A stretch of 64,000 bases of DNA from Thauera sp. 28. GTDB lineage: Bacteria > Pseudomonadota > Gammaproteobacteria > Burkholderiales > Rhodocyclaceae. The notes under the pieces were generated by a model. The model saw only the letters and a list, made by a program, of their open reading frames with translations, ran no database searches and was not told the origin of the DNA. Location: positions 34,263 to 98,262 of the forward strand of contig NZ_AMXA01000013.1 in NCBI RefSeq assembly GCF_000310145.2. The letters run 5' to 3'. A program made the position numbers and the translations under genes. Every line of letters begins with the position of its first letter. The stretch's first letter is position 1. Shown here one piece after another: positions 29,629 to 39,878 of this stretch.

Positions 29629-30564
29629 ATGGTCGATGCCGTACCCTTCTTCTTCGCCCTCGGCGTTGTCGCCTCGCTGGTGCGCAGCGGGCTGCGCCTG
29701 CCGGCGGCAGTGTTCGAGACGCTGTCGATCTACCTGCTGCTGGCCATCGGCCTCAAGGGCGGCATGGAGATCGCGCGCTCCGAGAGCGCCACGCTGTGGG
29801 TCGATGCGCTGCTCGCGATCGGACTCGGCGCGGTGATCCCGCTCTTCGTCTTCCCGCTCTTTCGCCTGCGCTTCGGTCGCGCTGATTCGGCCTCGCTGGC
29901 GGCGCACTACGGCTCGGTAAGCATCGTCACCTTCGCCGTCGGCGCGTCGATCCTCGGCAGCCGCGGCATCGAGGTCGAGGGGCACCTCGCCCTGCTCGCC
30001 GCCCTCATGGAGGCGCCGGCGCTGATCGTCGCCACCCTGATGGCGCGTCTCGGCACCCAGGGTGCGGACGGGCGCACGACGACCGCGGCGCTGGTGCACG
30101 AGGTCTTCGCCAACAAGAGCGTCGTGCTGCTCGGCGGCGGCATCATCATCGGCTGGGTTGCCGGTCCCCAGGGTCTGGAGCCGATGTCGCCGCTGTTCGT
30201 CGATCTGTTCAAGGGCGCGCTCTGCCTGTTCCTGCTCGAGATGGGCCTGATCGCGGCCGACCGCCTGCCCGACCTGAAGAAGGCCGGTCTCTTCCTCGTC
30301 GGCTGCGGCCTTGCCCTGCCGCCGGTGCTGGCCCTGGGTGGCTGGGGTGTTGCCCAGCTGATGGGTCTGGGCGTGGGCGGTACGGTGCTGATGATGACGC
30401 TGGCCGGCAGCGCCTCGTACATCGCCGCGCCTACCGCAATGCGCATCGCCGTGCCCGAGGCCAACCCGGCACTGGGCGTCGCCGCCGCACTGGCGGTGAC
30501 CTTCCCCTTCAACCTGCTGGTCGGGATTCCGCTGTATCTGTGGTGGGCGCAGGCGATGGCGTGA
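29629..30564 (+). CDS. sbtA: SbtA-family sodium-dependent bicarbonate transporter
   Basis: A 311-residue membrane protein with about ten helices. Motifs LAIGLKGGMEIA, AAHYGSVSIVTFAVG and ASYIAAPTAMRIAVPEANP are those of SbtA, first known as the cyanobacterial Na+/HCO3- symporter and widely found in other bacteria. The ATG at 29629 has AGGAA 8 bases before it. Divergence from a CbbR-like regulator supports an inorganic-carbon role. No SbtB gene is adjacent. The 3' end overlaps the convergent MFS gene by 56 bases. Substrate is inferred from the family. Confidence 0.85.
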   Translation: MVDAVPFFFALGVVASLVRSGLRLPAAVFETLSIYLLLAIGLKGGMEIARSESATLWVDALLAIGLGAVIPLFVFPLFRLRFGRADSASLAAHYGSVSIVTFAVGASILGSRGIEVEGHLALLAALMEAPALIVATLMARLGTQGADGRTTTAALVHEVFANKSVVLLGGGIIIGWVAGPQGLEPMSPLFVDLFKGALCLFLLEMGLIAADRLPDLKKAGLFLVGCGLALPPVLALGGWGVAQLMGLGVGGTVLMMTLAGSASYIAAPTAMRIAVPEANPALGVAAALAVTFPFNLLVGIPLYLWWAQAMA

Positions 30565-31891
30565 GGTCCTCGGCGCCGGTTGCCGACGGCAGGTCCGCAG
30601 CAAGGGCCTGTTCGGCGCCGTCCGCGCCGCCCTCGCCCGGATCTCCGTTCCGGTTCTCCGCGGTGGCTGAACGCTCCTCCGGGGCCACCATCTCGAGCAC
30701 GGTGGGCGAGGTGCGCATCATGGCAGTGAATTGGGCGGGCTCATCGACGATCTCGTCCCGGGTGCGGCGGTACAGCAGCAGGGCGTAGATCGCCAGCGGG
30801 ACAAAGGCGAGGCCCAGGTGCAGGGGCAGGGCGATGCTGCCGAACACCCCCATCAGGGCGCCGGCGACGGCAGGTCCGACTGCTGCGCCGAGCCCATGCA
30901 GGAATAGCACGCCAGTGTTGCCGGCGAGTATCTCGTCCTTGTGCAGGTGGTCGACGAGGTGCGCGACCACGATGGGATAGACGGCGAACGCCGCCCCGCC
31001 GAACACGAACAGGCCTGCCAGCGATACATGCTCGAGGTGGCCGAGCAGGGCGACCACGAGCCCGGCCGAGGCTGCGCCGATGGCCGCTACCGCGAGCGCC
31101 AGGCGGCGGTCGCCGGCGTCCGAGAAGCGCCCCATCGGCCACTGCAGCAGGGCGCCGCCGATGATCGCCGTGCTCATCAGCAGGCCCACCCCGGCCGCGT
31201 CCAGGCCGATGCCTTCGGCGTACAGCGGGGTCAGGCTCCAGAACGCCCCCATCGACAGCCCGGACGACAGCGCGCCGACGAAAGCTGCGGGCGCCGCACG
31301 CCAGATCAGGCCCAGGTCGAGCCGCGGTCGGGCGCCGATCTGCGGCTGTGGCAAGCGTGTCATCGTCACCGGCAGCAGCGACAGGCAGACGAAGATGGCC
31401 GCCACCGCAAACAGGGTGAACGCCGCCGGCGTGTCCAGGCGCAGCAACTGTTGGGCGCCGGCGAGCGCAGCGAGGTTGACCACCATGTAGATCGCGAACA
31501 CCTGGCCGCGGCGCTCGGCCGCGGTCTGGTCGTTGAGCCAGCTCTCGATCACGGCATAGAAGCCGACCAGGCCGACGCCGGTCAGCACGCGCAGCCCCAT
31601 CCATACCCCGGCATCGACAATGAGGGTGTGGAGCAGGATGCAACTCGCCACCGTCGCGCCGAAGAAGGCGAATGCGCGGATGTGGCCCATGCGGCGGATC
31701 AGGCGTGGCGCGATGAAGGTGCCGAGAAAGAAGCCCAGGAAGTAGGTCGAGCCGATGAGCCCGAGGGTGTTTGCCGAGAAGCCTTCCAGGCTTCCGCGCA
31801 GCGGGATGACCGTGTTGACCAGGCCCGAGCCGAGCAGCAGCAGGGCAATGCCCGACAGCAGGGCGCCGATGGGAACGAGGGTAGGGAGCAT
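30509..31891 (-). CDS. MFS transporter, YcaD-like
   Basis: A 460-residue inner-membrane transporter with 12 predicted helices, an early RLIRRMGHIRAF loop and a hydrophilic C-terminal tail of about 80 residues rich in Glu, Ala and Pro. The pattern VIESWLNDQTAAERRGQVFAIY is typical of the YcaD-type MFS group, whose substrates are not established. The start at 31891 places the first helix at the N-terminus; longer frames upstream look non-coding. It is convergent with sbtA. Confidence 0.85.
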   Translation of the reverse strand: MLPTLVPIGALLSGIALLLLGSGLVNTVIPLRGSLEGFSANTLGLIGSTYFLGFFLGTFIAPRLIRRMGHIRAFAFFGATVASCILLHTLIVDAGVWMGLRVLTGVGLVGFYAVIESWLNDQTAAERRGQVFAIYMVVNLAALAGAQQLLRLDTPAAFTLFAVAAIFVCLSLLPVTMTRLPQPQIGARPRLDLGLIWRAAPAAFVGALSSGLSMGAFWSLTPLYAEGIGLDAAGVGLLMSTAIIGGALLQWPMGRFSDAGDRRLALAVAAIGAASAGLVVALLGHLEHVSLAGLFVFGGAAFAVYPIVVAHLVDHLHKDEILAGNTGVLFLHGLGAAVGPAVAGALMGVFGSIALPLHLGLAFVPLAIYALLLYRRTRDEIVDEPAQFTAMMRTSPTVLEMVAPEERSATAENRNGDPGEGGADGAEQALAADLPSATGAEDLTPSPAPTTDTAESRPAG

Positions 31892-32211
31892 GGCAGCACA
31901 GGCTCGACTGTCCGCGCCGGATGGGTGCAGTCGCCGGAGCCTGCCGTTTGCATTTGGACAAAATAGTCTACCAGCCTCGCGCGGGTGGCGCTGCCTGTCC
32001 GTCCCACAGCATGTCGCGCCAAGCTGATCCCGCATATCAGCTTGGCGCGCTTGCCAAGGCCGGTGCTGCCGAGTCTAATAGCGCCCGAAACCCATTCGAC
32101 GCGGGGACGACCCCGCCCGCCGTGCGTCCTGCATGGCGACCGTCGATGAACGGCGGGACGACCCGCCCTTCAGGTCTGTCGCCTCAGCGCGGCGGGCCGC
32201 AGGATTCCACC

Positions 32212-32706
32212 GTGTCTGCCAAACCCAAGCTTCGCTCCTTCCGGGACCGCCTGCGTCAGATTGCTTTGTTCGAGGTCGGCGGCCTGCTCCTGATCACCCC
32301 GCCCTTTGCCTGGCTGAGCGGCGTGCCGGTGACCGAGTCGATCGGCCTGCTCGCCCTCCTGGCACTCATCGCCGCGATCTGGAACGGGTGCTACAACACG
32401 AGCTTCGACTGGGTCGAGGGCCGGCTCACCGGCCGTACCGCAGACCGCCGGCCGTTCCGCCTGCGCTGCGCGCACGCGGTTGGCTTCGAGACCGGACTGC
32501 TGATGCTGACCTTGCCGGTGATCATGTGGTGGACCGGCATGGGCTGGCTCGAGGCCCTGATTGCGGACATCGTGCTGGCGATCACCTATACGGTGTATGC
32601 GTTGCTGTTCAACCTCGGCTACGACCGTGCCTTCCCCATCCAGCCCACCACCGCACCGCGTGCCGGGGCCGAGGACATGGGCACGGCCGTCGCGGCGGAG
32701 CGCTGA
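32212..32706 (+). CDS. PACE-family multidrug/biocide efflux protein
   Basis: A 164-residue inner-membrane protein built of two tandem helical-pair repeats, as in the PACE family (AceI, a chlorhexidine exporter). The repeats are [21 protein letters not shown] and [19 protein letters not shown], each with the conserved Glu in its first helix (FEVGG and FETGL), and the family motif [14 protein letters not shown] lies between. A GTG start at 32212 gives the family-typical N-terminus and has AGGA upstream; an in-frame ATG at 32146 would add 22 residues. It ends 1 base before murB and is probably co-transcribed with it. Confidence 0.85.
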   Translation: MSAKPKLRSFRDRLRQIALFEVGGLLLITPPFAWLSGVPVTESIGLLALLALIAAIWNGCYNTSFDWVEGRLTGRTADRRPFRLRCAHAVGFETGLLMLTLPVIMWWTGMGWLEALIADIVLAITYTVYALLFNLGYDRAFPIQPTTAPRAGAEDMGTAVAAER

Positions 32707-32707
32707 G

Positions 32708-33730
32708 ATGGGCGAGGACGTGCGCAACGCCGACCTGGCAGGCCTCAACACTTTCGGCCTGCCGGCGCGCGCTGCGCGCCTCGTCCACGTGCGCAGTGCC
32801 GCGCAGCTGAAGGCCCTGATCGCCGAGCCGGCGTGGGCTGCCACACCGCGCCTCGTGCTCGGCAGTGGCAGCAACCTGGTACTCGCCGGTGACTTCGCCG
32901 GCACCGTGCTCAAGGTCGAACTCGCCGGCCGCCGCCTGGTGGCCGAGCACGCCGACGCCTGGGTCGTCGAGGCCGGTGCAGGGGAGAACTGGCATGCCTT
33001 CGTGCGCTGGACGTTGGAGCACGGCTGGCCGGGGCTGGAGAACCTGTCGCTGATTCCGGGCACGGTAGGCGCGGCGCCGATCCAGAACATCGGCGCCTAC
33101 GGGCTGGAGCTGGCCGAGCGCTTCGACGCGCTCGATGCCATCGATCTCGACAGCGGTCAGGTGCGTACCTTCAGCCTGGCCGACTGCGGCTTTGCCTACC
33201 GTGACAGCGTGTTCAAGCGCGCCCCCGGGCGCTGGCTGGTCAGCGCAGTGCGGTTCCGCCTGCCGCGGCCGTGGCGGGCCGTCACCCGCTATGCGGACGT
33301 GATGCAGGAGCTGGGAGAGCGGTCCATTGCCACCCCCGCTGCGCTCGACATCTCCGATGCGGTAGTCGCCATCCGCCGCCGCAAGCTGCCCGATCCCGCG
33401 TTGCTCGGCAACGCCGGCAGCTTCTTCAAGAACCCGGTGGTGGATGCGGGGCTGTGCGCGCACTTGCTTGCCGCACACCCCGCAATGCCGCATTACCCGC
33501 AAGCCGACGGCAGCGAGAAGCTGGCGGCCGGCTGGTTGATCGAGCAAGCCGGCTGGAAGGGCCGCGACCTCGGGCCGGTCGGCTGCTACGAGCGCCAGGC
33601 CCTGGTGCTGGTCAACCGTGGCGGCGCAACCGGGGCCGACGTCGAGCGCATCGCGTGCGCCATCATGGCCGATGTCGAAGCCCGCTTTGGTGTCCGCCTG
33701 GAGCCGGAGCCGGTGTTCGTCCGCGCCTAG
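32708..33730 (+). CDS. murB: UDP-N-acetylenolpyruvoylglucosamine reductase (MurB)
   Basis: A 340-residue FAD enzyme that reduces UDP-GlcNAc-enolpyruvate to UDP-MurNAc with NADPH in peptidoglycan synthesis. The FAD-binding half has [11 protein letters not shown] and [20 protein letters not shown]; the C-terminal part has the catalytic serine region [12 protein letters not shown] and a terminal Glu in EPEPVFV. It is type I like E. coli MurB and of full length. Its ATG follows the PACE stop by 1 base, suggesting translational coupling. Confidence 0.97.
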   Translation: MGEDVRNADLAGLNTFGLPARAARLVHVRSAAQLKALIAEPAWAATPRLVLGSGSNLVLAGDFAGTVLKVELAGRRLVAEHADAWVVEAGAGENWHAFVRWTLEHGWPGLENLSLIPGTVGAAPIQNIGAYGLELAERFDALDAIDLDSGQVRTFSLADCGFAYRDSVFKRAPGRWLVSAVRFRLPRPWRAVTRYADVMQELGERSIATPAALDISDAVVAIRRRKLPDPALLGNAGSFFKNPVVDAGLCAHLLAAHPAMPHYPQADGSEKLAAGWLIEQAGWKGRDLGPVGCYERQALVLVNRGGATGADVERIACAIMADVEARFGVRLEPEPVFVRA

Positions 33731-33743
33731 CCGCCTTCGACCT

Positions 33744-33815
33744 CTCGCGGCTTGCGCCGCTCCTACAGGGGGAGACGCGCGTTGGGTTTGCTGTAGGAGC
33801 GGCGCCAGCCGCGAG
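33744..33815. repeat. REP-like palindrome pair
   Basis: CTCGCGGCTTGCGCCGCTCC and GGAGCGGCGCCAGCCGCGAG flank about 28 bases. This is the same family as at 4521-4590 and lies just after the murB stop. Confidence 0.85.
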
Positions 33816-33886
33816 CTTTGCAAGGTCCGTCGTGTCTTGCCGGCTGCATTAGAATCCGACCTCGTCCTCAGCTCACCGGAGCCCTC

Positions 33887-35284
33887 ATGTCCCAGTCTGC
33901 GCCCGCCGTCCCGCCTGTCATCGTCGCCCTGCGTGCGGCGCTTGGTGCCGACGAGGTGCTGGCGGGCGATGCCAGCCCCCGTCACCTCAAGGACTGGAGC
34001 GGCGTCGCCGGCGGCCTGCCGCTCGCCATCCTGCGCCCGCGCAGCACCGACGAATTGTCGCGCATGCTGGCGATCTGCCATGCACACGACCAGGCGGTGG
34101 TGCCGCAGGGCGGGCTGTCAGGCCTGTGCGGCGGTGCGGTGCCCGGCGCGGGCGAGGTGGTGGTGTCGCTGGAACGCATGAACCGCATCGAGCGCATCGA
34201 CATCGACTCCGGTACCGTCACCGTCGAGGCCGGGGCCATCCTGCAGAACGTGCAGGAGGCCTGCCGCGAGGCCGGCGCGCTGCTGGCGGTGGATCTGGGC
34301 GCGCGCGGCTCCTGCCAGGTCGGCGGCAACGTCGCCACCAACGCTGGCGGTAACCGCGTGATCCGCTACGGCAACACGCGCGACCTGGTGCTTGGGCTGG
34401 AAGTGGTGCTCGCCGACGGCACCGTGCTGAGCATGATGAACCAGATGGTCAAGAACAACGCCGGCATGGACCTCAAGCACCTGTTCATCGGCAGCGAGGG
34501 CCTGCTGGGCGTGGTGACGCGCATCGTCTTCAAGCTGCAGCCGCTGCCGCGTGGGGTGAGCACCGCCATCGTCGCGCTCGACGACTACGCCGCCGCGCTG
34601 CGCTTCCTGCGTCACGCGCAGCAGAGCCTGTCGGGCCAGGTCAGCGCCTTCGAGATCATGTGGCGCGACTACCTGCAGACCGCGGTCGAGGCCGGGCGGC
34701 TGCGTGCGCCGCTGGCGGGTGACTACCCGGTGTATGTGCTCATCGACATGCACTGCGGCCAGCCCGACACCGACGCCCGCCGCTTCGAGGCCATGCTCGA
34801 GCAGGCGATCGAGGCGGGCTGGATCCTGGATGCGGCGATCGCCCAGTCGGTGGCCGACGCCGAGGCCTTCTGGGCGATCCGCGACGGCGTTGCCGAAGTG
34901 CTGCGCGACTACGCGCCTACGCTCAACTTCGACGTCTCGGTGCCGGTCGCCCACATCGGCGACTGCGCGCAGCGCGTGCGCGCAAACCTCGAGCGTGACT
35001 GGCCGCAGCTGAAGGCCTTGTTCTTCGGTCACGTCGGTGACGGCAACCTGCATGTGGTGGTGTGCAAGGTGCCGCAGGACCACGACAGCCTCGAGCGCAT
35101 CGAAGAGGCGGTGTATGGGGTGGTACGCGACTACGGCGGCTCGATCTCGGCCGAGCACGGCATCGGCCTGCTGAAGAAGCCCTGGCTGGGGTATTCGCGC
35201 TCCGCGGCCGAGATCGCGCTCATGCACAGCCTCAAGCAGGCGCTCGACCCCAAGGGGCTGCTCAACCCCGGCAAGGTGCTGTAA
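33887..35284 (+). CDS. FAD-binding 2-hydroxyacid oxidase, GlcD-like
   Basis: A 465-residue flavoprotein of the GlcD/D-lactate/D-2-hydroxyglutarate dehydrogenase family. The FAD-binding part has PQGGLSGLCGGAVP (residues 74-87) and GSCQVGGNVATNAGG; the C-terminal half has FFGHVGDGNLHVVV and SAEHGIGLLKKPW, with the metal- and substrate-binding histidines of the family. It probably oxidises a D-2-hydroxyacid and passes electrons to the chain. It is a single gene, without GlcE/GlcF partners, so D-lactate or D-2-hydroxyglutarate is more likely than glycolate; this is inference. Confidence 0.9.
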   Translation: MSQSAPAVPPVIVALRAALGADEVLAGDASPRHLKDWSGVAGGLPLAILRPRSTDELSRMLAICHAHDQAVVPQGGLSGLCGGAVPGAGEVVVSLERMNRIERIDIDSGTVTVEAGAILQNVQEACREAGALLAVDLGARGSCQVGGNVATNAGGNRVIRYGNTRDLVLGLEVVLADGTVLSMMNQMVKNNAGMDLKHLFIGSEGLLGVVTRIVFKLQPLPRGVSTAIVALDDYAAALRFLRHAQQSLSGQVSAFEIMWRDYLQTAVEAGRLRAPLAGDYPVYVLIDMHCGQPDTDARRFEAMLEQAIEAGWILDAAIAQSVADAEAFWAIRDGVAEVLRDYAPTLNFDVSVPVAHIGDCAQRVRANLERDWPQLKALFFGHVGDGNLHVVVCKVPQDHDSLERIEEAVYGVVRDYGGSISAEHGIGLLKKPWLGYSRSAAEIALMHSLKQALDPKGLLNPGKVL

Positions 35285-35298
35285 GCCGCCAGCCGCGC

Positions 35299-36051
35299 CT
35301 AGATCACATGGCGCGGCTGCTCGATGATGGTCTGGTAGACGAAGCTGCTGATCAGCATGCGCGTTCTAGGTACGTTGTCGCGGAAATCCAGGCCGTAGTA
35401 GTACTCGATGCCGTCGGCGTCGATGGCCTGTTCCACATTGCGTATCTCGGCAACGACGGTGAGCTCATTGTCGACATCGTGCAGCTTCAGCGTGAAGCGC
35501 AGCACCACGGCAGCGCCCTTGTCGCCTAGTGCGGTCTTGGTGTGCAGCAGCACGCCGGTGGCGCTCATGTTGAGCAGCACGCCGGGCACCGTTTCCGCCC
35601 CGGCGGCTTCGGGCCCCGTGTCCGCGGGGAGCTGCGTGCGCACACGTGTTGCCTTGCGGATGATGCTGCCCTGGATCAGGGTGGGGAAGCTGAGGTGCAG
35701 GTATTCGAAAGGCAGCCTGCATACGCGCAGCACATGGGCGCGGAATGCGAACGCGCTCTGACGCGAGAACACGCGCACCACCAGCAGGTCGCCTTCGACA
35801 AGGCCGATGCGCTTGCCGCCCGCGGTGGGCGTGGTGACGATCAGGCTGGTGTCCTGCATGTAGCCCACCACGCGCACGAAGCTGCGGTGGCCCCCTGTGG
35901 CGACAGGGCATTCGACCTGCAGGCGGTCGCCAACCCCCAGGCGCATGTCATCGAAGCTGAAGCCCTTTGCTGCGCGGGGCTCGGCGGCAGTGCCTTCCTG
36001 GTCTGCGCCGTCAGTGCCTACGTCGTCGTCTTCTTCTGTTTGTAATCGCAT
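35299..36051 (-). CDS. YcgR-like PilZ domain protein
   Basis: A 250-residue cytoplasmic c-di-GMP receptor. An N-terminal YcgR-N-like beta domain (about residues 35-130) is followed by a PilZ domain with both ligand-binding signatures: RKATR (the RxxxR motif) and NMSATG (the D/NxSxxG motif). Proteins of this layout act on the flagellar motor or other outputs when c-di-GMP rises. With two c-di-GMP turnover enzymes in the same window, a local link is possible but not shown. The first 25 residues are acidic and probably disordered. The start at 36051 is chosen over upstream sequence that lacks homology. Confidence 0.87.
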   Translation of the reverse strand: MRLQTEEDDDVGTDGADQEGTAAEPRAAKGFSFDDMRLGVGDRLQVECPVATGGHRSFVRVVGYMQDTSLIVTTPTAGGKRIGLVEGDLLVVRVFSRQSAFAFRAHVLRVCRLPFEYLHLSFPTLIQGSIIRKATRVRTQLPADTGPEAAGAETVPGVLLNMSATGVLLHTKTALGDKGAAVVLRFTLKLHDVDNELTVVAEIRNVEQAIDADGIEYYYGLDFRDNVPRTRMLISSFVYQTIIEQPRHVI

Positions 36052-36174
36052 GGGTATGCAGGCCGACCGGGATACGTAGCCGTGGATTCTAGCGTGTGCC
36101 GAAGGTGGCAGGGCCGCATGATGCTTGCGTCCGTGCACTATCGCACTGCATGGCCCGATATCGGCGGTGCATGT

Positions 36175-37845
36175 TCAGTTGATGCTCAGATCCCTGTGAC
36201 AGGCGCGCAAGGCCCTGCCGAGCATGGCCGTGCGCGTGAGGATGCGGTGGCCGTTGATGCCGAAGATGCGCCGGGCGGCCTCGCGGCCGTCCTCGCCGAG
36301 CATGAGTCCGGCGCAACGCACGCCGGACCGGCGCGCCTCGCTGACGGCTACACGTGCATCCTCGACGAGGTGCTGCGGGTCGAACACGTCGATGTCGGCC
36401 GGGCTGCCGTCGGACACCACGATCAGGGCCGGCATCGGGCGGCTGCGCAGGAGGGAGGTGGCGTGGCGGATCGCGGCGCCGAGGCGGGTGGATTGGCCGG
36501 GCCTCAGGCCCTGCAGGGGGCTGGGGTGGTTGTGGGCGTGCGCCGTGTCGAAGTCGACCAGGCGGTGGTAGCGCACCGCGTGCCGGCCGTCGGAGTCGAA
36601 CCCGGCCACGGCAATGCGGCCGCGCTGGCGATGCAGGGCCGCGACAAGCGCGCGTGCCGCCTCGCATTCCACGTCCAGAATGCTGCGGCCGTCGTCGAGG
36701 CGGTCGGCGGTGGAGGCGGACAGGTCGAGCAGGATGAGCAGGTCCAGCGCCGGCTCGCCGGGACGGTTGCGGCGGAACAGGCGTGGGTCGGGCGCCCGCC
36801 CCAGGCGCAGGTCGAGCGCAGCGGCGGTGGCGGCATCCAGATCGAGCTCTTCGCCGTCCCACTGCCGGCGTTGCCGCAGGGCAGGGCGCAGGCGCGGCGC
36901 AGTGTGAATGCGCAGTGGCGCGTCGCGGCGGCTGCCGTCGTCGGCGTCCGCAGAGGTGGTGCGTGCCGGCGCCGGGGCGATCTCGGCTACGGTGCACCAG
37001 TCGCTGCGGTAGCGCCCGAGGCGGTAATGCCATTCTGCATGGGCGTGCAGGCTGTGCGCGGGCGTTGCGGCCGCAGCTTCGCCTTCGCCGGCGGGGCGGT
37101 GCGCCGCCGTCCCCGCCAGCACCCCTTCCTGGCGCACGTGGGTTTCGGCCTGGTGCGCATCCTCGGGGTGCTGCCAGAGGTGGCTGTTGTCGTCGTGCCA
37201 GGGCAGCGGCGGCGCGTAGGCCTGCAGGTTTATGCGCACGCGCAACTGGCCAAGGTCGTTGGCGAGCACGGCGGCGATACGGCGGAACACGGCGGGCTGT
37301 TCGAGCTCGTCGAGGGCGGCCTCGAACAGCCCGCGTGCCTTGGTTACCCAGGGGTGGTCGTCGGCGAGCCCGGGGTCTATCAGGGCGCGCTGCAGGCGTT
37401 CGACCAGGTGCTCGAAGCCGACGCCGTCGGCTGCCGGGTGCCGGGCGAGCAGCGTGCGGAACAGGCGCTCCAGGCCGGGGTGGCTGCGCATGAGCAGGCG
37501 GTCGCAGCGGCAGTCCTCGACTGCGGCGGCAATGGCCAGGCCGATGGGCTTGAGCCGGCCGGTGGCCTGGCGGCGCGGCGAATGCAGCAGATGGCCCAGG
37601 GCATGGGCGCTTGCCGCCAGGGCAAGGTCGGGGTCCGGGTGGGTGGTGAGCGTGTCCGGCAGCAGCAGCACCTTGCCGTGCAGCACCGGGCGCGGCGGCG
37701 GGCCGTCCTGCGGTGGGCGGTCGAGGGTCTGCACGCTCGCCTGGTCGACGCCGAAGGCGTGCAGCAGGTGGCCGAGCGCGCGCAGCCGGGTATCGTCCGG
37801 CGCGGGCGCCGGGCAAGGCGGCAGCCGTTCAGAAGGCCGCGTCAA
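36175..37845 (-). CDS. von Willebrand A domain protein, NorD/CbbO-like
   Basis: A 556-residue protein with a C-terminal vWA domain (about 365-550) carrying the MIDAS motif DLSAS in [13 protein letters not shown]. The N-terminal region resembles NorD and CbbO, partners of MoxR-type ATPases that remodel or insert metal into enzymes. The start is TTG at 37845, supported by GGAGG 6 bases upstream, and it overlaps the end of the ATPase gene by 17 bases, so the pair is translationally coupled. Here the pair follows amiE rather than nor or cbb genes, so its client is probably the amidase or another amide-pathway enzyme (inference). Confidence 0.82.
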   Translation of the reverse strand: MTRPSERLPPCPAPAPDDTRLRALGHLLHAFGVDQASVQTLDRPPQDGPPPRPVLHGKVLLLPDTLTTHPDPDLALAASAHALGHLLHSPRRQATGRLKPIGLAIAAAVEDCRCDRLLMRSHPGLERLFRTLLARHPAADGVGFEHLVERLQRALIDPGLADDHPWVTKARGLFEAALDELEQPAVFRRIAAVLANDLGQLRVRINLQAYAPPLPWHDDNSHLWQHPEDAHQAETHVRQEGVLAGTAAHRPAGEGEAAAATPAHSLHAHAEWHYRLGRYRSDWCTVAEIAPAPARTTSADADDGSRRDAPLRIHTAPRLRPALRQRRQWDGEELDLDAATAAALDLRLGRAPDPRLFRRNRPGEPALDLLILLDLSASTADRLDDGRSILDVECEAARALVAALHRQRGRIAVAGFDSDGRHAVRYHRLVDFDTAHAHNHPSPLQGLRPGQSTRLGAAIRHATSLLRSRPMPALIVVSDGSPADIDVFDPQHLVEDARVAVSEARRSGVRCAGLMLGEDGREAARRIFGINGHRILTRTAMLGRALRACHRDLSIN

Positions 37846-38626
37846 GGATCGCCTCCAGCGCCTGCGCCATGTCGGGTTCGTCGGTGAGGGCGGCCGTCAT
37901 CGCCATGCGGCAGCTGTCGCGCGGCGGCAGGCCGTCGTGGATGAGGGTGCCGGCGTAGATCAGCATGCGCGTGGAGATGCCCTCTTCCAGCCCGCGCTCA
38001 CGTAGCCGGCGCGACTTGTGCGCGATGTCGACCAGGCGGGCGGCGAGGCTGCGCTCGATGCCTGACTCATGGGCGACGATGTCGGTCTCGACCGCGGCCT
38101 CGGGGTAGTCGAACTCGAGTGCGGCGAAGCGCTGCCGGGTGGAGGGCTTGAGCTGCTTGCCGTGGCTCTGGTAACCGGGGTTGTAGGAGACGACGAGCTG
38201 GAAGTCGGGGTGTGCCTTGAGGATCTCGCCCTTCTTGTCGAGCGGCAGGATGCGGCGGCCGTCGGTGAGCGGGTGGATCACCACCGTGGTGTCCTGGCGC
38301 GCTTCCACGATCTCGTCCAGGTAGCAGATGGCGCCGTGGCGCACCGCGGTGGTCAGTGGGCCGTCGTGCCAGTGCGTGCCGTCGGCGTCGAGCAGGTAGC
38401 GGCCGACGAGGTCGGCGGCGGTCATGTCCTCGTTGCAGGCCAGCGTGATCAGCGGCTTGCCCAGGCGCCAGGCCATGTGTTCGACGAAGCGCGTCTTGCC
38501 GCAGCCGGTCGGGCCCTTGAGCATCAGCGGCAGGCGGTGGGCGTAGGCGTGTTCGTAGAGGGCGATCTCGTGGCCGGTGGGGTGGTAGTAGGGCTCGGTG
38601 GTGATGCGGTAGGGGCTGAGATCCAT
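37829..38626 (-). CDS. MoxR-type AAA+ ATPase, CbbQ/NorQ-like
   Basis: A 265-residue AAA+ protein with Walker A GPTGCGKT (near residue 39) and Walker B AICYLDEI, and the NorQ/CbbQ C-terminal domain. Such ATPases work with a vWA partner to activate enzymes. It lies 84 bases downstream of amiE and overlaps the vWA gene by 17 bases. In Pseudomonas aeruginosa the amidase operon also encodes an ATPase, AmiB, thought to be a chaperone, which is a precedent for this arrangement. No nitric-oxide reductase or RuBisCO genes are in the window. Confidence 0.9.
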   Translation of the reverse strand: MDLSPYRITTEPYYHPTGHEIALYEHAYAHRLPLMLKGPTGCGKTRFVEHMAWRLGKPLITLACNEDMTAADLVGRYLLDADGTHWHDGPLTTAVRHGAICYLDEIVEARQDTTVVIHPLTDGRRILPLDKKGEILKAHPDFQLVVSYNPGYQSHGKQLKPSTRQRFAALEFDYPEAAVETDIVAHESGIERSLAARLVDIAHKSRRLRERGLEEGISTRMLIYAGTLIHDGLPPRDSCRMAMTAALTDEPDMAQALEAILDAAF

Positions 38627-38710
38627 GGCGGGAATCCGGGTGAGGCACCGGTGATGCAGTGAGGGCAGGGAGGGGGTGGGCGCGGGCGCTCCCACCCCGT
38701 TGGCCCTGGG

Positions 38711-39748
38711 TCAGCGGTGCGCCGACGGCTGGTTGGGGATGCCCTCGATCGGGCATTCCGGCGTGCCTACGGTGGAACGGGTGATTGCCTCCACCTTCTT
38801 GCGCGTGCCTTCCGGGTCGTTGATCCACTCGCCGTAGAAGCTGTAGGGGCAGGCGGCGACGCCGGTGGGTTCCTCGCCGGAGTTGATCTTGCCGGTGTAG
38901 CCGCGGTGCAGCAGCTTGAAGAGGTGGTTCTGCGACTGCGCGTTCTTGCGGAAGTCGCGGATCAGGCTGGTGGAGAGCTCGGCGTACTGGATGCCCATCT
39001 CCTCCTCGCCGCATTCGCCCAGCGTGCGGCCGTCGAAGCCGACGATGGCCGAGTGGCCGAAGTAGGAATACACGCCGTCGAAGCCGGTGGCGTTGGCCAC
39101 GGCCACGTAGCAGTTGTTCATCCACGCCATCGCCTTGGCCACCATCACCTGCTGGTCCTTGGCGGGGTACATGTAGCCCTGGCAGCGCACGATCAGTTCG
39201 GCGCCCTTCATCGCGCAGTCGCGCCAGATCTCGGGGTAGTTGCCGTCGTCGCAGATGATGAGGCTGATCTTCATCCCCTTCGGGCCGTCGGACACATAGG
39301 TGCAGTCGCCCGGATACCAGCCCTCGATCGGCACCCAGGGCATGATCTTGCGGTACTTCTGCACGATCTCGCCCTGGTCGTTCATCAGGATCAGCGTGTT
39401 GTAGGGCGCCTTGTTGGGGTGGTCTTCATGGCGCTCGCCGGTCAGCGAGAACACCCCCCACACCTTGGCCTTGCGGCAGGCGGCGGCGAAGATCTCGGTC
39501 TCCTCGCCCGGCACCGTGGCGGCGGTGTCGTACATTTCCTTGGCGTCGTACATGATCCCGTGGGTCGAATACTCGGGAAAGATCACCAGGTCCATGCCCG
39601 GCAGGCCCTGCTTCATGCCCACCACCATGTCGGCAATCTTGCGCGCGTTGTCCAGCACCTCGGCCTTGGTGTGCAGGCGCGGCATCTTGTAGTTGACCAC
39701 CGCAACGCCCACGCAATCGGCGCTGCTCGAAATATCTCCGTGTCTCAT
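38711..39748 (-). CDS. amiE: Aliphatic amidase
   Basis: AmiE hydrolyses short aliphatic amides such as acetamide and propionamide to the acid and ammonia (EC 3.5.1.4). The 345 residues align without gaps to the Pseudomonas enzyme over the first 166 positions, and the nitrilase-type catalytic triad is intact: Glu 59 (FPEYS), Lys 134 (YRKIMPW) and Cys 166 ([12 protein letters not shown]). It starts a minus-strand unit with the MoxR and vWA genes. An 18-bp palindrome 73-90 bases upstream matches one upstream of urtA, so the amidase and the importer are probably controlled together. Confidence 0.97.
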   Translation of the reverse strand: MRHGDISSSADCVGVAVVNYKMPRLHTKAEVLDNARKIADMVVGMKQGLPGMDLVIFPEYSTHGIMYDAKEMYDTAATVPGEETEIFAAACRKAKVWGVFSLTGERHEDHPNKAPYNTLILMNDQGEIVQKYRKIMPWVPIEGWYPGDCTYVSDGPKGMKISLIICDDGNYPEIWRDCAMKGAELIVRCQGYMYPAKDQQVMVAKAMAWMNNCYVAVANATGFDGVYSYFGHSAIVGFDGRTLGECGEEEMGIQYAELSTSLIRDFRKNAQSQNHLFKLLHRGYTGKINSGEEPTGVAACPYSFYGEWINDPEGTRKKVEAITRSTVGTPECPIEGIPNQPSAHR

Positions 39749-39820
39749 GGATTGGGTCTCCCGGTGAGGCGGGTTGCAAAGGGTGTGGCCTCATTGTCGG
39801 GAGGGTGGTGCGCTGCACAA

Positions 39821-39838
39821 ATACGTTGTTTGACGTAT
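39821..39838. promoter_or_regulatory. Palindromic operator upstream of amiE
   Basis: ATACGTTGTTTGACGTAT; its complement ATACGTCAAACAACGTAT differs by one base from ATACGTCAAACGACGTAT at 53304-53321 upstream of urtA. The arms ATACGT-N6-ACGTAT are conserved in both. This is the best candidate binding site of the NarL-type regulator encoded at 56969-57622. Confidence 0.7.
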
Positions 39839-39878
39839 CGGGCGCCAGGGCGGGACGACGCCGTTGAGAGATCTCGTG

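Noticed and set aside
36175..38626. Reading the ATPase-vWA pair as NorQ/NorD of denitrification or CbbQ/CbbO of RuBisCO activation
   Set aside because: No norCB or cbb genes are present; the pair directly follows amiE. The family names are kept only as homology labels.
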